From: Streptomyces sp. D2-8
Lineage (GTDB): Bacteria; Actinomycetota; Actinomycetes; Streptomycetales; Streptomycetaceae
Length of the DNA: 64,000 nt
Assembly (NCBI RefSeq): GCF_023184515.1
Contig: NZ_JAAHBP010000003.1
Location: forward strand, 620,001 to 684,000
Direction of reading: 5' to 3'
Positions within the stretch are counted from its first letter, which is position 1; each line of letters starts with the position of its first letter. The notes beneath the pieces are model-generated. The model did no database searches, was not told where the DNA came from, and saw only the letters and a list, made by a program, of their open reading frames with translations. This document shows positions 36,685 to 45,158 of the stretch, one piece after another. The position numbers and the translations under genes are program-made.

Positions 36685-37073
36685 TCGGGGGCCGCCGGTG
36701 TGATGTGGCTCAGCACGCACAGCCAGCCGCCCTGCCGCCGCACGAACACGTCCGTCGTCCACTCGTCGGCGTCGTGGCGCTCCCCCTGGTAGTGGGCGGT
36801 GTTCGTCACCCGGCCGGTCACCAGCGCGGTGTCGCCGTAGACGCGGACCCGGGGGTCGGTCCCGAAGTCCATCGCCGAGTGGGTGAGCGCGCCGGACTCG
36901 ACGAGGGAGAGGAACTTCTCCTTCGGGGCGATCCCCGAATCGGAGACGATGACCCACTCGTCCGCCATGAAGCCCGCGATCCGCGCGGGATCGTTGGAGA
37001 CGATCGCCTCGGCCCAGCCCTTCGCCAGTCGGGTGAGTTGACGTTCATCTGCCGAATCGGGCTTTTCGCTCAT
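36681..37073 (-). CDS. NTF2-like / DUF4440 protein
   Basis: The 130-residue product has the SnoaL/NTF2-like cone fold: LAKGWAEAIVSNDPARIAGFM, SLVESGALTHSAMDF, then DTALVTGRVTNTAHYQG and LCVLSHITP. These small proteins act as ligand-binding or isomerase-like folds; function cannot be assigned. Its stop overlaps the -35 element of the next gene's promoter. Confidence 0.85.
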   Translation of the reverse strand: MSEKPDSADERQLTRLAKGWAEAIVSNDPARIAGFMADEWVIVSDSGIAPKEKFLSLVESGALTHSAMDFGTDPRVRVYGDTALVTGRVTNTAHYQGERHDADEWTTDVFVRRQGGWLCVLSHITPAAPD

Positions 37074-37130
37074 GCGGCGACGGTAGTCGTGTCAAGGCGG
37101 AGACGCGGGGAGGGCAGCCGACGGGGAAGA

Positions 37131-37168
37131 CCGGGTCCGGAACCCGGAACCCGGAACCCGGGACCCGG
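37131..37168. terminator. Hairpin with tandem heptamer loop after the VOC gene
   Basis: Perfect 8-base arms CCGGGTCC and GGACCCGG flank three CGGAACC heptamer repeats. It lies between a VOC gene stop and a DUF4440 start and probably ends the VOC transcript. Confidence 0.45.
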
Positions 37169-37191
37169 CCCCCCGGCCGGAACGGCCCGGC

Positions 37192-37989
37192 TCAGCTCTC
37201 GGACGGGGTGAGCAGCACGAAGTCCGCGTTCGCCGGGTCGAGGCAGACGGCGAGCCGGCCGACGCCCTCCATGTCCTCCGGGCCCATCTGCACGCTGCCG
37301 CCGCCCTCGGTGACCTTGGCCACCGCGGCGTCGCAGTCGTCGACGGCGAAGACCGGGTGCCAGTACGGCCGCCCGCCCGTCAGCGTCAGGTCCTCCTTGC
37401 GGAGCTGCATGAGGCCGCCGTGCATCCGGTCCTCGGAGAGCCCTGAGGGGGTGATCAGGGTGTACGCGCCCGCGCCGCCCGGCAGCGGCATGTCGCTGAA
37501 CTGCCAGCCGAAGAGGGAGCCGTAGAACTCCCGCGCGCCCGCGGCGTCGGTCGTGTACAGCTCGGTCCACGACAGCGAGCCCGGCCGGTCCACCAGCTCC
37601 ACGCCCTTGTTCGTCCCCGGCTGCCAGACGGCGAACTGGCCGCCCAGCGGGTCGCTGTACTGCGCCATCCGGCCCCAGTCGTCGAGGTCCATCGGCGCGA
37701 CCCGCACGGTGCCGCCCGCCTGCTGGACGGCCTGTGTCGTGGCGTCCGCGTCGGTGACGCTGTAGTAGAGCATCCAGGCCGGGCGCGCGCCCTCCTCGGT
37801 GAGCTTGCCCAGCCCGGCGACGATCTTGCCGTCCTTCTTGAACATCCCGCCCTCGAAGTCCTCGCTCTCGCCCATGGACTCGAAGTCCCACCCGAGGACG
37901 GCGCCGTAGAAGTCGGCGGCGGCCCGGACGTCCGGAGCACCCAGGTCGAGCCAGCACGGGGAACCGGGGACGTAGTCCGTCGTGATCAT
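37192..37989 (-). CDS. Two-domain VOC (glyoxalase-like) protein
   Basis: The 265-residue product has two tandem VOC modules: CWLDLGAPDVRAAADFYGAV (first) and WTELYTTDAAGAREFYGSLF (second), each followed by the paired strands of the fold. Similar proteins are annotated as hydroxylases or glyoxalase/bleomycin-resistance-like. Metal ligands are not clear, so catalysis is uncertain. ATG 37989 has GGGAAG 8 bases upstream. Confidence 0.9.
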   Translation of the reverse strand: MITTDYVPGSPCWLDLGAPDVRAAADFYGAVLGWDFESMGESEDFEGGMFKKDGKIVAGLGKLTEEGARPAWMLYYSVTDADATTQAVQQAGGTVRVAPMDLDDWGRMAQYSDPLGGQFAVWQPGTNKGVELVDRPGSLSWTELYTTDAAGAREFYGSLFGWQFSDMPLPGGAGAYTLITPSGLSEDRMHGGLMQLRKEDLTLTGGRPYWHPVFAVDDCDAAVAKVTEGGGSVQMGPEDMEGVGRLAVCLDPANADFVLLTPSES

Positions 37990-38096
37990 GGCGATGCTTC
38001 CCTTCGGCGGGTCCTGTGTGCCCAGCGTGACACCGAGCGCCGCCCATCGCCCTCGGCGGCTCTCCGTTCGGGGGACTCCGGATGCCGGGGACCGCG

Positions 38097-38963
38097 TCAG
38101 TGGACGGACAGTCCGCCGTCGACGAAGACCGACTGCCCGGTGACGTAGGCGGACGCCGCGCTTGCCAGGAAGACCGCCGCGCCCGCGAAGTCCTCGGCGA
38201 GACCGTTCCGCCCGATCATCGTGCGGGCGGCGAGGGCGGCCACCTTGTCCGGGTCCGACGACAGCCGCGCGTTGAGCGGCGTCATGACGAAGCCCGGCAC
38301 GAGGAGGTTGCAGGTGACGCCGCGCGGCGACCACGCCTCGGCCTGGGAGCGTGCCAGTGCCTCCAGCCCGCCCTTGGAGGCCCCGTAGGCGCCGCTCTGG
38401 ACGAACGCGCGATGCGCCTGCTGTGAGCTGATGTGGATGATCCGCCCGTACCCGCGCTCCGCCATGCCCGGACCGAAGCGCTGCCCCAGCAGGAACGGCG
38501 CCTCCAGGTTGACGGCCATGGTGGCGTCCCAGACGTCCTCGCCGAGTTCGTCCATCGGCGGACGCAGGTTGATCCCGGCGCTGTTGACGAGAATGTCGGG
38601 CTCCCCGAACGCCTCGACCGCCCGCTCGGCGGCCGTCCGCACGCCCTCGCGGGTGCTCAGATCCGCGCTGACCCGGGCGGCGCGGCAGCCCAGGGCCGTC
38701 AGCTCCTCGACCGTCGCGGCCAGCCCGGCCTCGCCGCGGGCCACGACCACCACGCTCGCCCCGGCGCGCGCGAGGGCGTCGGTGATGGCGCGGCCGATCC
38801 CGGAACTGCCGCCGGTGACCACCGCGACCCGGCCCTCCAGCGAGAACAACTCGGAGAGATAGGCCTGTGCCGCCTGGGACGGCGGAGTCACCCCCGTCGG
38901 CCGGGTCGGCGGGGTGGGTTCTGTCGGTGGGGTCGGCTGCGGTGGGGTCGGCTGTGTCGTCAT
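38097..38963 (-). CDS. Short-chain dehydrogenase/reductase
   Basis: The 288-residue product has the SDR pattern: TGGSSGIGRAI (cofactor loop), ILVNSAGIN, catalytic Ser in IIHISSQQAHRA, and YGASKGG. It resembles gluconate 5-dehydrogenase/3-oxoacyl reductase types; the substrate is unknown. An unusual feature is the N-terminal 25-residue Pro/Thr-rich stretch (repeated PTPP) ahead of the domain, which is probably disordered. ATG 38963 has AAGGTGGG upstream. Confidence 0.92.
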   Translation of the reverse strand: MTTQPTPPQPTPPTEPTPPTRPTGVTPPSQAAQAYLSELFSLEGRVAVVTGGSSGIGRAITDALARAGASVVVVARGEAGLAATVEELTALGCRAARVSADLSTREGVRTAAERAVEAFGEPDILVNSAGINLRPPMDELGEDVWDATMAVNLEAPFLLGQRFGPGMAERGYGRIIHISSQQAHRAFVQSGAYGASKGGLEALARSQAEAWSPRGVTCNLLVPGFVMTPLNARLSSDPDKVAALAARTMIGRNGLAEDFAGAAVFLASAASAYVTGQSVFVDGGLSVH

Positions 38964-39060
38964 GGCGACCCACCTTAAGTCGATCATCCGGTCGGTCGCC
39001 GAGCTGTGCCGGCTGCCGTGCGGGATGGCCCGGCGAGCCGCCGGCCGACCTCTCGCGCGC

Positions 39061-39082
39061 ATACCCCTAGGGGGTATATAGT
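39061..39082 (+). promoter_or_regulatory. CsoR-type copper operator over the -10 region of the DUF4396 gene
   Basis: ATACCCCTAGGGGGTAT (39061-39077) is the G/C-tract palindrome recognised by the copper sensor CsoR. It runs directly into a TATAGT -10 box (39077-39082) 7 bases before the ATG at 39090. Cu(I) should release the repressor and induce the gene. Confidence 0.75.
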
Positions 39083-39089
39083 CGGCCTC

Positions 39090-39566
39090 ATGGACCACAC
39101 CGCTCATGAACCTGAGAAGCACCCGCACGGGGCCGCCTCCTGGGGGACCGCCGTGAAGGCGACGCTGCACTGTCTGACCGGGTGTGCGATCGGCGAGATC
39201 CTCGGCATGGTGATCGGCACGTCGCTGGGGTGGGCCAATGTGCCCACCATGGTGCTGGCGATCGGGCTCGCGTTCCTCTTCGGCTACTCGTTCACCCTGT
39301 TCGCGGTCCTGCGGGCCGGTCTCAGCCTCAAGGCCGCGATCCGGATCGCCCTCGCCGCGGACACGGTGTCGATCACGGTGATGGAACTCGTGGACAACGC
39401 GATCATCGCGCTCACCCCGGGTGCGATGGACGCCCATCTGTCCGACGGCCTCTTCTGGTCCGCGCTCCTGGGCGGATTCGCGGTCGCCTTCCTGATCACG
39501 ACCCCGGTCAACAAGTGGATGATCGGCCGCGGCAAGGGGCACGCCGTGGTCCACGCCCACCACTGA
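39090..39566 (+). CDS. DUF4396 membrane protein, probably copper-regulated
   Basis: The 158-residue product has a His-rich N-terminus (HTAHEPEKHPHG) and about four membrane helices with CLTGCAIGEILGMVIG in the first and a His-containing tail (HAVVHAHH). DUF4396 proteins often sit with copper-handling genes. The His/Cys content and the CsoR-like operator support a role in copper homeostasis. The transcript appears leaderless (TATAGT 7 bases upstream). Confidence 0.87.
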   Translation: MDHTAHEPEKHPHGAASWGTAVKATLHCLTGCAIGEILGMVIGTSLGWANVPTMVLAIGLAFLFGYSFTLFAVLRAGLSLKAAIRIALAADTVSITVMELVDNAIIALTPGAMDAHLSDGLFWSALLGGFAVAFLITTPVNKWMIGRGKGHAVVHAHH

Positions 39567-39655
39567 CGCGATGTCACCCCTCGCGGTCGGTGACGAGGCG
39601 GTGTCCGGCCCGCCTCCCGCCGAACTCGCCGGTGTCGCTGCCGTGCCGCACGGGG

Positions 39656-40795
39656 TCAGCCCGTGAGCAGGCGCACCTGGCCGGCGGGGAGTTTCGGCCA
39701 CCAGTGGTGGTAGCGGCGGTAGACCTCGGTGTCGCGGCCGGCCAGCAGCGCCGTCAACGACGCGGCCTCCGCGGCGAGTCCGTCCCACACGGCGGCCGGC
39801 AGGTCGTGGAACGCCGTGGCCTCGACACCGCCGTCGACCGCGCGCCACACGCCGGCGACCCGGCCGTCGACCAGCAGCGTGGGCAGCACGTCGCCGTTCA
39901 CGCGGATCACCAGACGGCGATACGCCGGGGGAATCACGCGGCTGCGGTCGGCGTGGGCCAGCAGAACGCTGTCCCACATGGCCATGAGCCGGGGCGGTGC
40001 GGGCGTGTCCGCCGGTGGGCGCGAGGCGCCCGGCACGTCGTACAGAAGGGTCCCGTCGGGTCCCCGGAGCTGCTCCACCGTGTCGTCGAGGGCGAGCAGC
40101 GCCCGGCGTACCGGTGCCCGCGGCACCATGGCGAACTGCGCGACATCCGCCACCGACGCGGGCCCGAAGCCGGCCAGATAGCGCAGGACGAGCCGGCGCA
40201 GCGACTCCGGCACCGTCTCCCGCCCTTCGGGCACGGGACCGGTCCGCGCGGCGACGAACGACGACCGGGCGCCGAACGACCACGGCCCGCCCGTCGGGAC
40301 ATGGAGCAGCGGCGCGTACGCCTTGAGCCCCCACCACGCCCCGGCCTTCTTCTCCGCGCCGACCCGTTCCTCCAGCCAGTCCTGCAGCTCGGCGGCCGTC
40401 CGCGGCCGGTCCGCGAAGCCCAGCAACTCGGGGACGAGCGCCTCGCCGTCGGTCGGCAGGAGTCCCGCCGCGGCGAAGCGGTACCCGAGCCGTGAGGCGT
40501 ACAGCGTCTGCTGCATCGCCTCGCGGAACACCTGGTAGTCGTCCGCGTGGACCGCGTGCAACGTGATCCGCATCAGGGTCGCCTTGACCACCGCACGCCC
40601 CGCGAAGGCGGCGTCCAGCTCGGCCGGCGCGAACCCGGCGAGCCGGTTCCACAGCGCCACGTACGGCGAAGCGGCATGCTGCGCCTGCAGCGCCACCACG
40701 CGCCGCACCGCCTCCCCGGCCTCCATCACCTCCCGCCCCAGCAGCAACTGGCGCCCGAGGGTGGCCCGATTGAGCTCCTGCGCGGTGATGTCCAC
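39656..40795 (-). CDS. Winged-helix DNA-binding domain protein (HTH_42 / DUF1006 family)
   Basis: The 379-residue product matches actinobacterial winged-helix proteins of the DUF1006 type: TLGRQLLLGREVMEAGEAVRR, LQAQHAASPYVALWNRL, later GFGPASVADVAQF and VDGRVAGVWRAV. Relatives include DNA glycosylase-like AlkX/YcaQ proteins that act on alkylated or cross-linked DNA. That role is possible but not shown. I used GTG 40795; no strong ribosome site is visible. Confidence 0.83.
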   Translation of the reverse strand: MDITAQELNRATLGRQLLLGREVMEAGEAVRRVVALQAQHAASPYVALWNRLAGFAPAELDAAFAGRAVVKATLMRITLHAVHADDYQVFREAMQQTLYASRLGYRFAAAGLLPTDGEALVPELLGFADRPRTAAELQDWLEERVGAEKKAGAWWGLKAYAPLLHVPTGGPWSFGARSSFVAARTGPVPEGRETVPESLRRLVLRYLAGFGPASVADVAQFAMVPRAPVRRALLALDDTVEQLRGPDGTLLYDVPGASRPPADTPAPPRLMAMWDSVLLAHADRSRVIPPAYRRLVIRVNGDVLPTLLVDGRVAGVWRAVDGGVEATAFHDLPAAVWDGLAAEAASLTALLAGRDTEVYRRYHHWWPKLPAGQVRLLTG

Positions 40796-40894
40796 GCCGG
40801 GGATTCTGCCGTGGCCCCACCGGAGGCGCCGGACTCCACGGAAGTGGCCTGGATCACATGGCCCGGATTGAGTGTCCGGCGGGGGAGATGCCCG

Positions 40895-40906
40895 TACCCA
40901 TGGGTG
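40895..40906 (+). promoter_or_regulatory. Possible metal-operator palindrome upstream of the Met/His-rich gene
   Basis: TACCCATGGGTG is a short imperfect palindrome sharing the TACCC...GGGT arms of the CsoR site at 39061. It is 34 bases before the start of a Met/His-rich membrane protein. It is weak by itself. Confidence 0.3.
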
Positions 40907-40939
40907 GAGGAGCGGGGCCGGATGCGAGGATGAGGCGCC

Positions 40940-41596
40940 ATGACAGTCGGGTGGTGTGCTCGCACGATACGGGCCGCGGTGTTCGCGGCCGTCTGTGTCG
41001 TGCTCGCCGCCCTGGGGCACGTCATGATGTCCGGCGACCATGTGCCCTGGTCGACGCTGCTGGCCGGATGGGCCGTGACGGGAGTGGCGGGCTGGTGCCT
41101 GGCGGGCCGCGAACGCGGGCTCCACCCGGTCGTCGCCGTGGCCGTGGCCGTCCAGACGGCGCTGCACTCGGCGTTCTCGCTCGGGCCGGCCGCGCCGGCC
41201 GCATCCCGGGCCGACTCCATGGATCCCATGCCGCCGATGCATCACGGCATGGGATCCATGAGTCACGACATGAGCTCGGGCGCCATGGAGTCCATGTCCC
41301 CGCACACGGGCCACGTGCCCGTCGGCGACTCGTCCCTCGGCATGCTCACCGCCCACCTCCTGGCCGCGCTGCTGTGCGGCCTCTGGCTGGGCCACGGGGA
41401 ACGGGCCGTCTTCCGGCTCCTGCGCGCCGTGGGCAGCCGGCTCGCCGCACCACTGCGGCTCCTGTTCGCCCTGCCGGCACCGCCGCCCCCGCCCGTGCGC
41501 GAACGGCGACGGTCGTCGCACCGCAACCCGCGGCGCCTCCTTCTCGTCCACGCGATCACCACCCGGGGACCACCCGCGGGGGCCGCTGCCGCCTGA
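40940..41596 (+). CDS. Membrane protein with Met/His-rich metal-binding loop
   Basis: The 218-residue product has two N-terminal helices, another pair near residues 60-80 and one near 140-155. Between them is a loop dense in Met, His and Ser (PMPPMHHGMGSMSHDM, then AMESMSPHTGH), typical of periplasmic copper binding. The C-terminus is Pro/Arg-rich. The family is unnamed. Its position next to a CsoR-type gene and an ECF sigma factor suggests copper stress. No ribosome site is obvious. Confidence 0.8.
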   Translation: MTVGWCARTIRAAVFAAVCVVLAALGHVMMSGDHVPWSTLLAGWAVTGVAGWCLAGRERGLHPVVAVAVAVQTALHSAFSLGPAAPAASRADSMDPMPPMHHGMGSMSHDMSSGAMESMSPHTGHVPVGDSSLGMLTAHLLAALLCGLWLGHGERAVFRLLRAVGSRLAAPLRLLFALPAPPPPPVRERRRSSHRNPRRLLLVHAITTRGPPAGAAAA

Positions 41597-41813
41597 CGGC
41601 AGCCGGTGCAACCCGGGGCAGCCCCTGCGTGCCCCGGTCGCGGTCGTACGGCCCTATGTGCGCGCACCCGCGGGCGGTCACGCCGCCCGATGCGCCGTAC
41701 GGGCACGCCCGCGCCCCCCCCGCTCAACGGACCGCGCAGCACGCGCGCACGTCTGACCTCAGGGCCTGCCTGCCCGCGTCCTCGTGGTCCCGGAGTCCCG
41801 AGAAGGACATCAG

Positions 41814-42425
41814 GTGATCACTCCTGCCCTGCCCCTTTCGCCCGAGAGTTCGGCGTCGGCCGACGAGTCGATAACCGCCTGGGCGCTGGCCGCCCGCGGC
41901 GGCGACTCCGCGGCCGTCGACCACTTCGTGCGCGCCCTGCACCGTGACGTCATCCGGTACGTCGCCCATCTGTGTGCCGACCCGCAGGCGGTGGACGATC
42001 TGGCGCAGGACACGTTCCTGCGGGCGCTCGGCAGCCTGCACCGGTTCGAGGGCCGTTCCTCGGCGCGGACCTGGCTGCTGGCGATCGCCCGGCGCGCGGT
42101 GGCCGACAGCATCCGGTACACCGCCGTACGCCCCCGCCCGGCCGACCTGCCGGACTGGGAGCCGGTGGCCGAACTCGCCCAGCCGCGCGGCCTGCCCGGC
42201 TTCGACGACGGTGTGGCGCTGCGGGAGCTGCTGGCCGGACTGCCGCACGAACGCCGTGAGGCGTTCGTCCTCACGCAACTGCTCGGCCTGCCCTACGCGG
42301 AGGCCGCCGCGCTGAGCAACTGCCCCATCGGCACGGTCCGTTCCCGCGTGGCCCGCGCCCGGGCGACGCTCCTCGCCCTGCTCGCCGCGGCGGAGGAACC
42401 GGACCCCGCCCTCGTCGCGGCCTGA
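41814..42425 (+). CDS. ECF-subfamily RNA polymerase sigma factor
   Basis: The 203-residue product has sigma region 2 (DVIRYVAHLCADPQAVDDLA, then QDTFLRALGSLHRFEG) and region 4 (LPHERREAFVLTQLLGLPYA, EAAALSNCPIGTVRSRVARA). There is no anti-sigma gene downstream. The Cys in region 4 (SNCPIG) is shared with many redox- or metal-linked ECF groups. GTG 41814 has GAAGGA 8 bases upstream. It may control the preceding Met/His-rich gene. Confidence 0.92.
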   Translation: MITPALPLSPESSASADESITAWALAARGGDSAAVDHFVRALHRDVIRYVAHLCADPQAVDDLAQDTFLRALGSLHRFEGRSSARTWLLAIARRAVADSIRYTAVRPRPADLPDWEPVAELAQPRGLPGFDDGVALRELLAGLPHERREAFVLTQLLGLPYAEAAALSNCPIGTVRSRVARARATLLALLAAAEEPDPALVAA

Positions 42426-42438
42426 CCCCTCGGGCCGA

Positions 42439-42470
42439 CGGTGCCCGCCGCCCCTGTCCGGCGGGCACCG
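42439..42470. terminator. Bidirectional hairpin terminator
   Basis: Perfect 11-base arms CGGTGCCCGCC and GGCGGGCACCG surround a 10-base loop, lying between the convergent ECF sigma gene and the hydrolase gene. Confidence 0.75.
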
Positions 42471-42510
42471 TACGGCGACGCTCGCGCAGGACGTCGAGGG
42501 AGCGTGTCAC

Positions 42511-43326
42511 TCACTCGCCGGCCCGCGCCTCCGCCTCCCTCCAGAAGGCTGCGACCCGCGCGTTGAACACCTCCGGAACCTCCTGGAAGGGCTGATGCGC
42601 CTCCCCGGGCAGCACCTCGAACACGGCCCCCGGGATGCCTTCCGCGACCTCACGGCCGAGGCGCGGTGGTGTGGCGAGGTCGAGTTCGCCGGCGAGCACG
42701 AGGGTCGGGGCGGTGATGCCGCCGAGGCGGTCGAGGGTGTCGTGGCCGGCGAACGCCGCGAGCTGGCGCCGGAAGGCCTCGGCGGACTGCGGGTGCTCGA
42801 AGGCCAGGGTCTCGTCGATGAGGCGGTCGACCATGCCGTCGGCGTGAGCCCGTGGCGTGTAGATCCACAGGAAGAACGCCTCGAGCATGGCCCGTTCGTC
42901 CGGGGCGCGTTCGACCATCCAGTGCCAGAAGCGCGTCATGGCGCGGAAGTAGGGATCCGAGCGGGCCATCGTGCTCATGAGGACCAGGCTGCGGACCCGG
43001 CCGGGATGGCGGAGGGCCAGTTCCTGGGCGATGAAACTGCCCCCCGAGAAGCCCGTGATGTGAGCCGCCGGGACCTGGAGCTCGCGCAGCAGCGCCGCGG
43101 CGTCGTCCGCCATCCGCGCTACGGAGAGCGGGCCTTCGGGCAGCGGGCTGCGGCCGGCGCCGCGGTTGTCGAACGCGGTGATCCGATAGCGGTCCGCGAA
43201 CCCGTCGAGCTGCGACTGCCATGCCTCGGCGGGATCACCGAGTCCCGCGATGAGCAGAACGTCGGGTCCCTCACCCCGCCGTTCCGCCCAGAGTTCCACG
43301 CCGTCGGCGTTGACCGTCTGTCCCAT
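42511..43326 (-). CDS. Alpha/beta hydrolase
   Basis: The 271-residue product has the oxyanion region IAGLGDPAEAWQ, DNRGAGRS, the nucleophile elbow ITGFSGGSF, the acid near ELDLATPP and the late His in PGEAHQPF. It resembles 3-oxoadipate enol-lactonase/esterase-like proteins; the substrate is unknown. ATG 43326 has GGGGAGG 7 bases upstream. It lies 32 bases after the FAD oxidase and probably shares its transcript. Confidence 0.9.
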   Translation of the reverse strand: MGQTVNADGVELWAERRGEGPDVLLIAGLGDPAEAWQSQLDGFADRYRITAFDNRGAGRSPLPEGPLSVARMADDAAALLRELQVPAAHITGFSGGSFIAQELALRHPGRVRSLVLMSTMARSDPYFRAMTRFWHWMVERAPDERAMLEAFFLWIYTPRAHADGMVDRLIDETLAFEHPQSAEAFRRQLAAFAGHDTLDRLGGITAPTLVLAGELDLATPPRLGREVAEGIPGAVFEVLPGEAHQPFQEVPEVFNARVAAFWREAEARAGE

Positions 43327-43358
43327 GGTGTGCCTCCCCGGGCCGCGGACGGTGTCTG

Positions 43359-44738
43359 TCATCCTCGTGCCGGCTCGATGTTCTGGTTGGCGTGGAAGAG
43401 GTTGTCCGGGTCGTAGGTCCGCTTGACCCGGGCGAGCCTGTCGTAGTGGCCGCGGTACGTCGCCCGGACCCGCTCCTGGCCCTCGCCCGAGCCCATGAAG
43501 TTCACGTACGAGCCGCCCATCGAGTACGGGTGCAGCTCCTCCTGGTAGTCCACGCACCACCGCCTGATCGTCTCGGCGTTGGCCGGGTCGGGATCGACGC
43601 CGGCGAAGACACCGGACCAGAGCGCGTCCCGGTAGCTGAACGCGGTGTCGTCCGGGCCGACCCGGTGGGCGGCCCCGTCGATCGGGTAGAGGTGCATCAG
43701 CGAGAGCTGCGTGGGGTTGCTCCGGCCGTACTTGAGGTGCACGTCCAGGGCGGCGTCGGGGATGTGGTCGAAGAAGTCGCCCCGCCAGTACCACTGGTAG
43801 CCGGTCGGGATCAGCTCGTCGAACATGCTCTGCAACGCGTCGTACGGCATCGGCGTCGTGAAGTGGAAGGCCGGCCGGCCCGCGTCGTTCACCACCGCGA
43901 GAGTCTCGCCGACCCCGTCCGGGTCAGTGCAGCACCACACGATGCCGCACACCTTCTTGCCGTGGAGCTCCTCCGGGAAGGGCGGGCCGGGCGGGACGAC
44001 GAGGACGGCGAAGAAGCCGTAGACGTCGTCGGGCGCCTGCGGGAGGAACTCGCGGTACCACGCCAGCACTTCGCGCGTGCTCTCGACCGGCCAGACCGTC
44101 ACCCCGGCCCCGACCGTGCCCACCGGGTGCAGCCGGAAGGTGAGGGACGTCGCGATGCCGAAGTTGCCGCCGCCGCCCCGCAGTGCCCAGAACAGGTCCG
44201 GGTGCTCGGTCTCGCTCGCGGTGACGAAACTGCCGTCGGCCAGCACCACGTCCGCGGCGATGAGGTTGTCCACGGTCAGCCCGTACTTGCGGGTGAGGTA
44301 GCCGTGGCCGCCGCCGAGGGTCAGGCCGCTGACGCCGGTCATGGAGATGATGCCGGTCGGGGTGGCGAGACCGAAGGCCTGGGTGGCGTGGTCGAGGTCG
44401 CCGAGGCGGCTGCCGCCGCCGACCTCGGCGGTCCGCGTCTCCGGGTCGACCCGCACCCAGCGCATCGGCGAGAGGTCGACCGTCACGCCGTCGTCCACCA
44501 GGCACAGGCCGGGGCCGCTGTGCCCGCCGCCCCGCACCGCGAGTTCCAGGCCGTGGTCGCGGACGTAGCCGACCGCGGCCATCACGTCGGCGGCGTCGGT
44601 GCAGGGCACGAGGGCGGCGGGCCGTTTGTCGATCATCGCGTTGTAGATCTTGCGGGCCTGGTCGTAACCGGCGTCCTGGGGGCCGATCACCGGCCCCCGC
44701 AGCGTGGACCGCATCTCTTCCAGGGTGGCGGTGTCCAT
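43359..44738 (-). CDS. FAD-linked oxidase, berberine-bridge-enzyme type
   Basis: The 459-residue product has the PCMH FAD domain (VRDHGLELAVRGGGHSGPG, where the His is the usual covalent flavin site) and the C-terminal BBE segment (YDPDNLFHANQNI). The second covalent attachment Cys of bicovalent members is not seen (GGGHGYLTRKYGL lies in that region). It should oxidise an alcohol, sugar or ring carbon using O2. ATG 44738 has GAGGAG 7 bases upstream. First gene of a two-gene unit with the hydrolase. Confidence 0.92.
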   Translation of the reverse strand: MDTATLEEMRSTLRGPVIGPQDAGYDQARKIYNAMIDKRPAALVPCTDAADVMAAVGYVRDHGLELAVRGGGHSGPGLCLVDDGVTVDLSPMRWVRVDPETRTAEVGGGSRLGDLDHATQAFGLATPTGIISMTGVSGLTLGGGHGYLTRKYGLTVDNLIAADVVLADGSFVTASETEHPDLFWALRGGGGNFGIATSLTFRLHPVGTVGAGVTVWPVESTREVLAWYREFLPQAPDDVYGFFAVLVVPPGPPFPEELHGKKVCGIVWCCTDPDGVGETLAVVNDAGRPAFHFTTPMPYDALQSMFDELIPTGYQWYWRGDFFDHIPDAALDVHLKYGRSNPTQLSLMHLYPIDGAAHRVGPDDTAFSYRDALWSGVFAGVDPDPANAETIRRWCVDYQEELHPYSMGGSYVNFMGSGEGQERVRATYRGHYDRLARVKRTYDPDNLFHANQNIEPARG

Positions 44739-44807
44739 GACGATCTCCTCGGGGCGCGTGACCGTGCTGACACCACCAGCCTCCCGCCGACCGCGCCGCG
44801 ATGCATG

Positions 44808-45158
44808 TCCGCAGGACTGGGCTCGGCCCGCATCCGCCTCTTCCCCACGAGGCTCGGCGCCGCCGGCGCCCCGGGAGTGGTCCCCCCCCATGCCGGGGCC
44901 CTGGCCGCTCGCTTCCGGGTGATCGTGCCCGACCTGCGCGGACACGGCCGCTCGGCGGTGCCGGACGAGGGCAACACCCCGGCGGAGACGGCGGACGGCC
45001 CGGACGCGCTGTTCGACGGGCCGGTGGCGGCCGTGGGCCACTTCCTGGGCGGGCCGGCCGTCAGCCTGCTCGCCGTACGGCACCGGGAGGGAGAGGAACA
45101 CGTCGGACGGACGGTCCGGCTGCCGCGTGACGGGTCGGATCACGTCAGGCCGTGGTGA
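44808..45158 (+). pseudogene. Alpha/beta-hydrolase remnant with mutated nucleophile elbow
   Basis: The frame retains RFRVIVPDLRGHGRSAVPD and AAVGHFLGGPAVSLLA, both hydrolase landmarks. But the expected GHSLGG reads GHFLGG, so the catalytic Ser is lost. The chain stops at 45158, where about 150 further residues are expected. The N-terminal oxyanion region is damaged. The 3' end overlaps the convergent P450 stop by 14 bases. Confidence 0.55.

Noticed and set aside
37138..37165. CGGAACC heptamer repeats as a regulatory iteron
   Set aside because: Only three copies inside a hairpin; a terminator is the simpler reading.
41720..41757. ECF-type promoter (AAC...CGTC) before the sigma gene
   Set aside because: The spacing between the two elements is about 21 bases, longer than the 15-17 expected.
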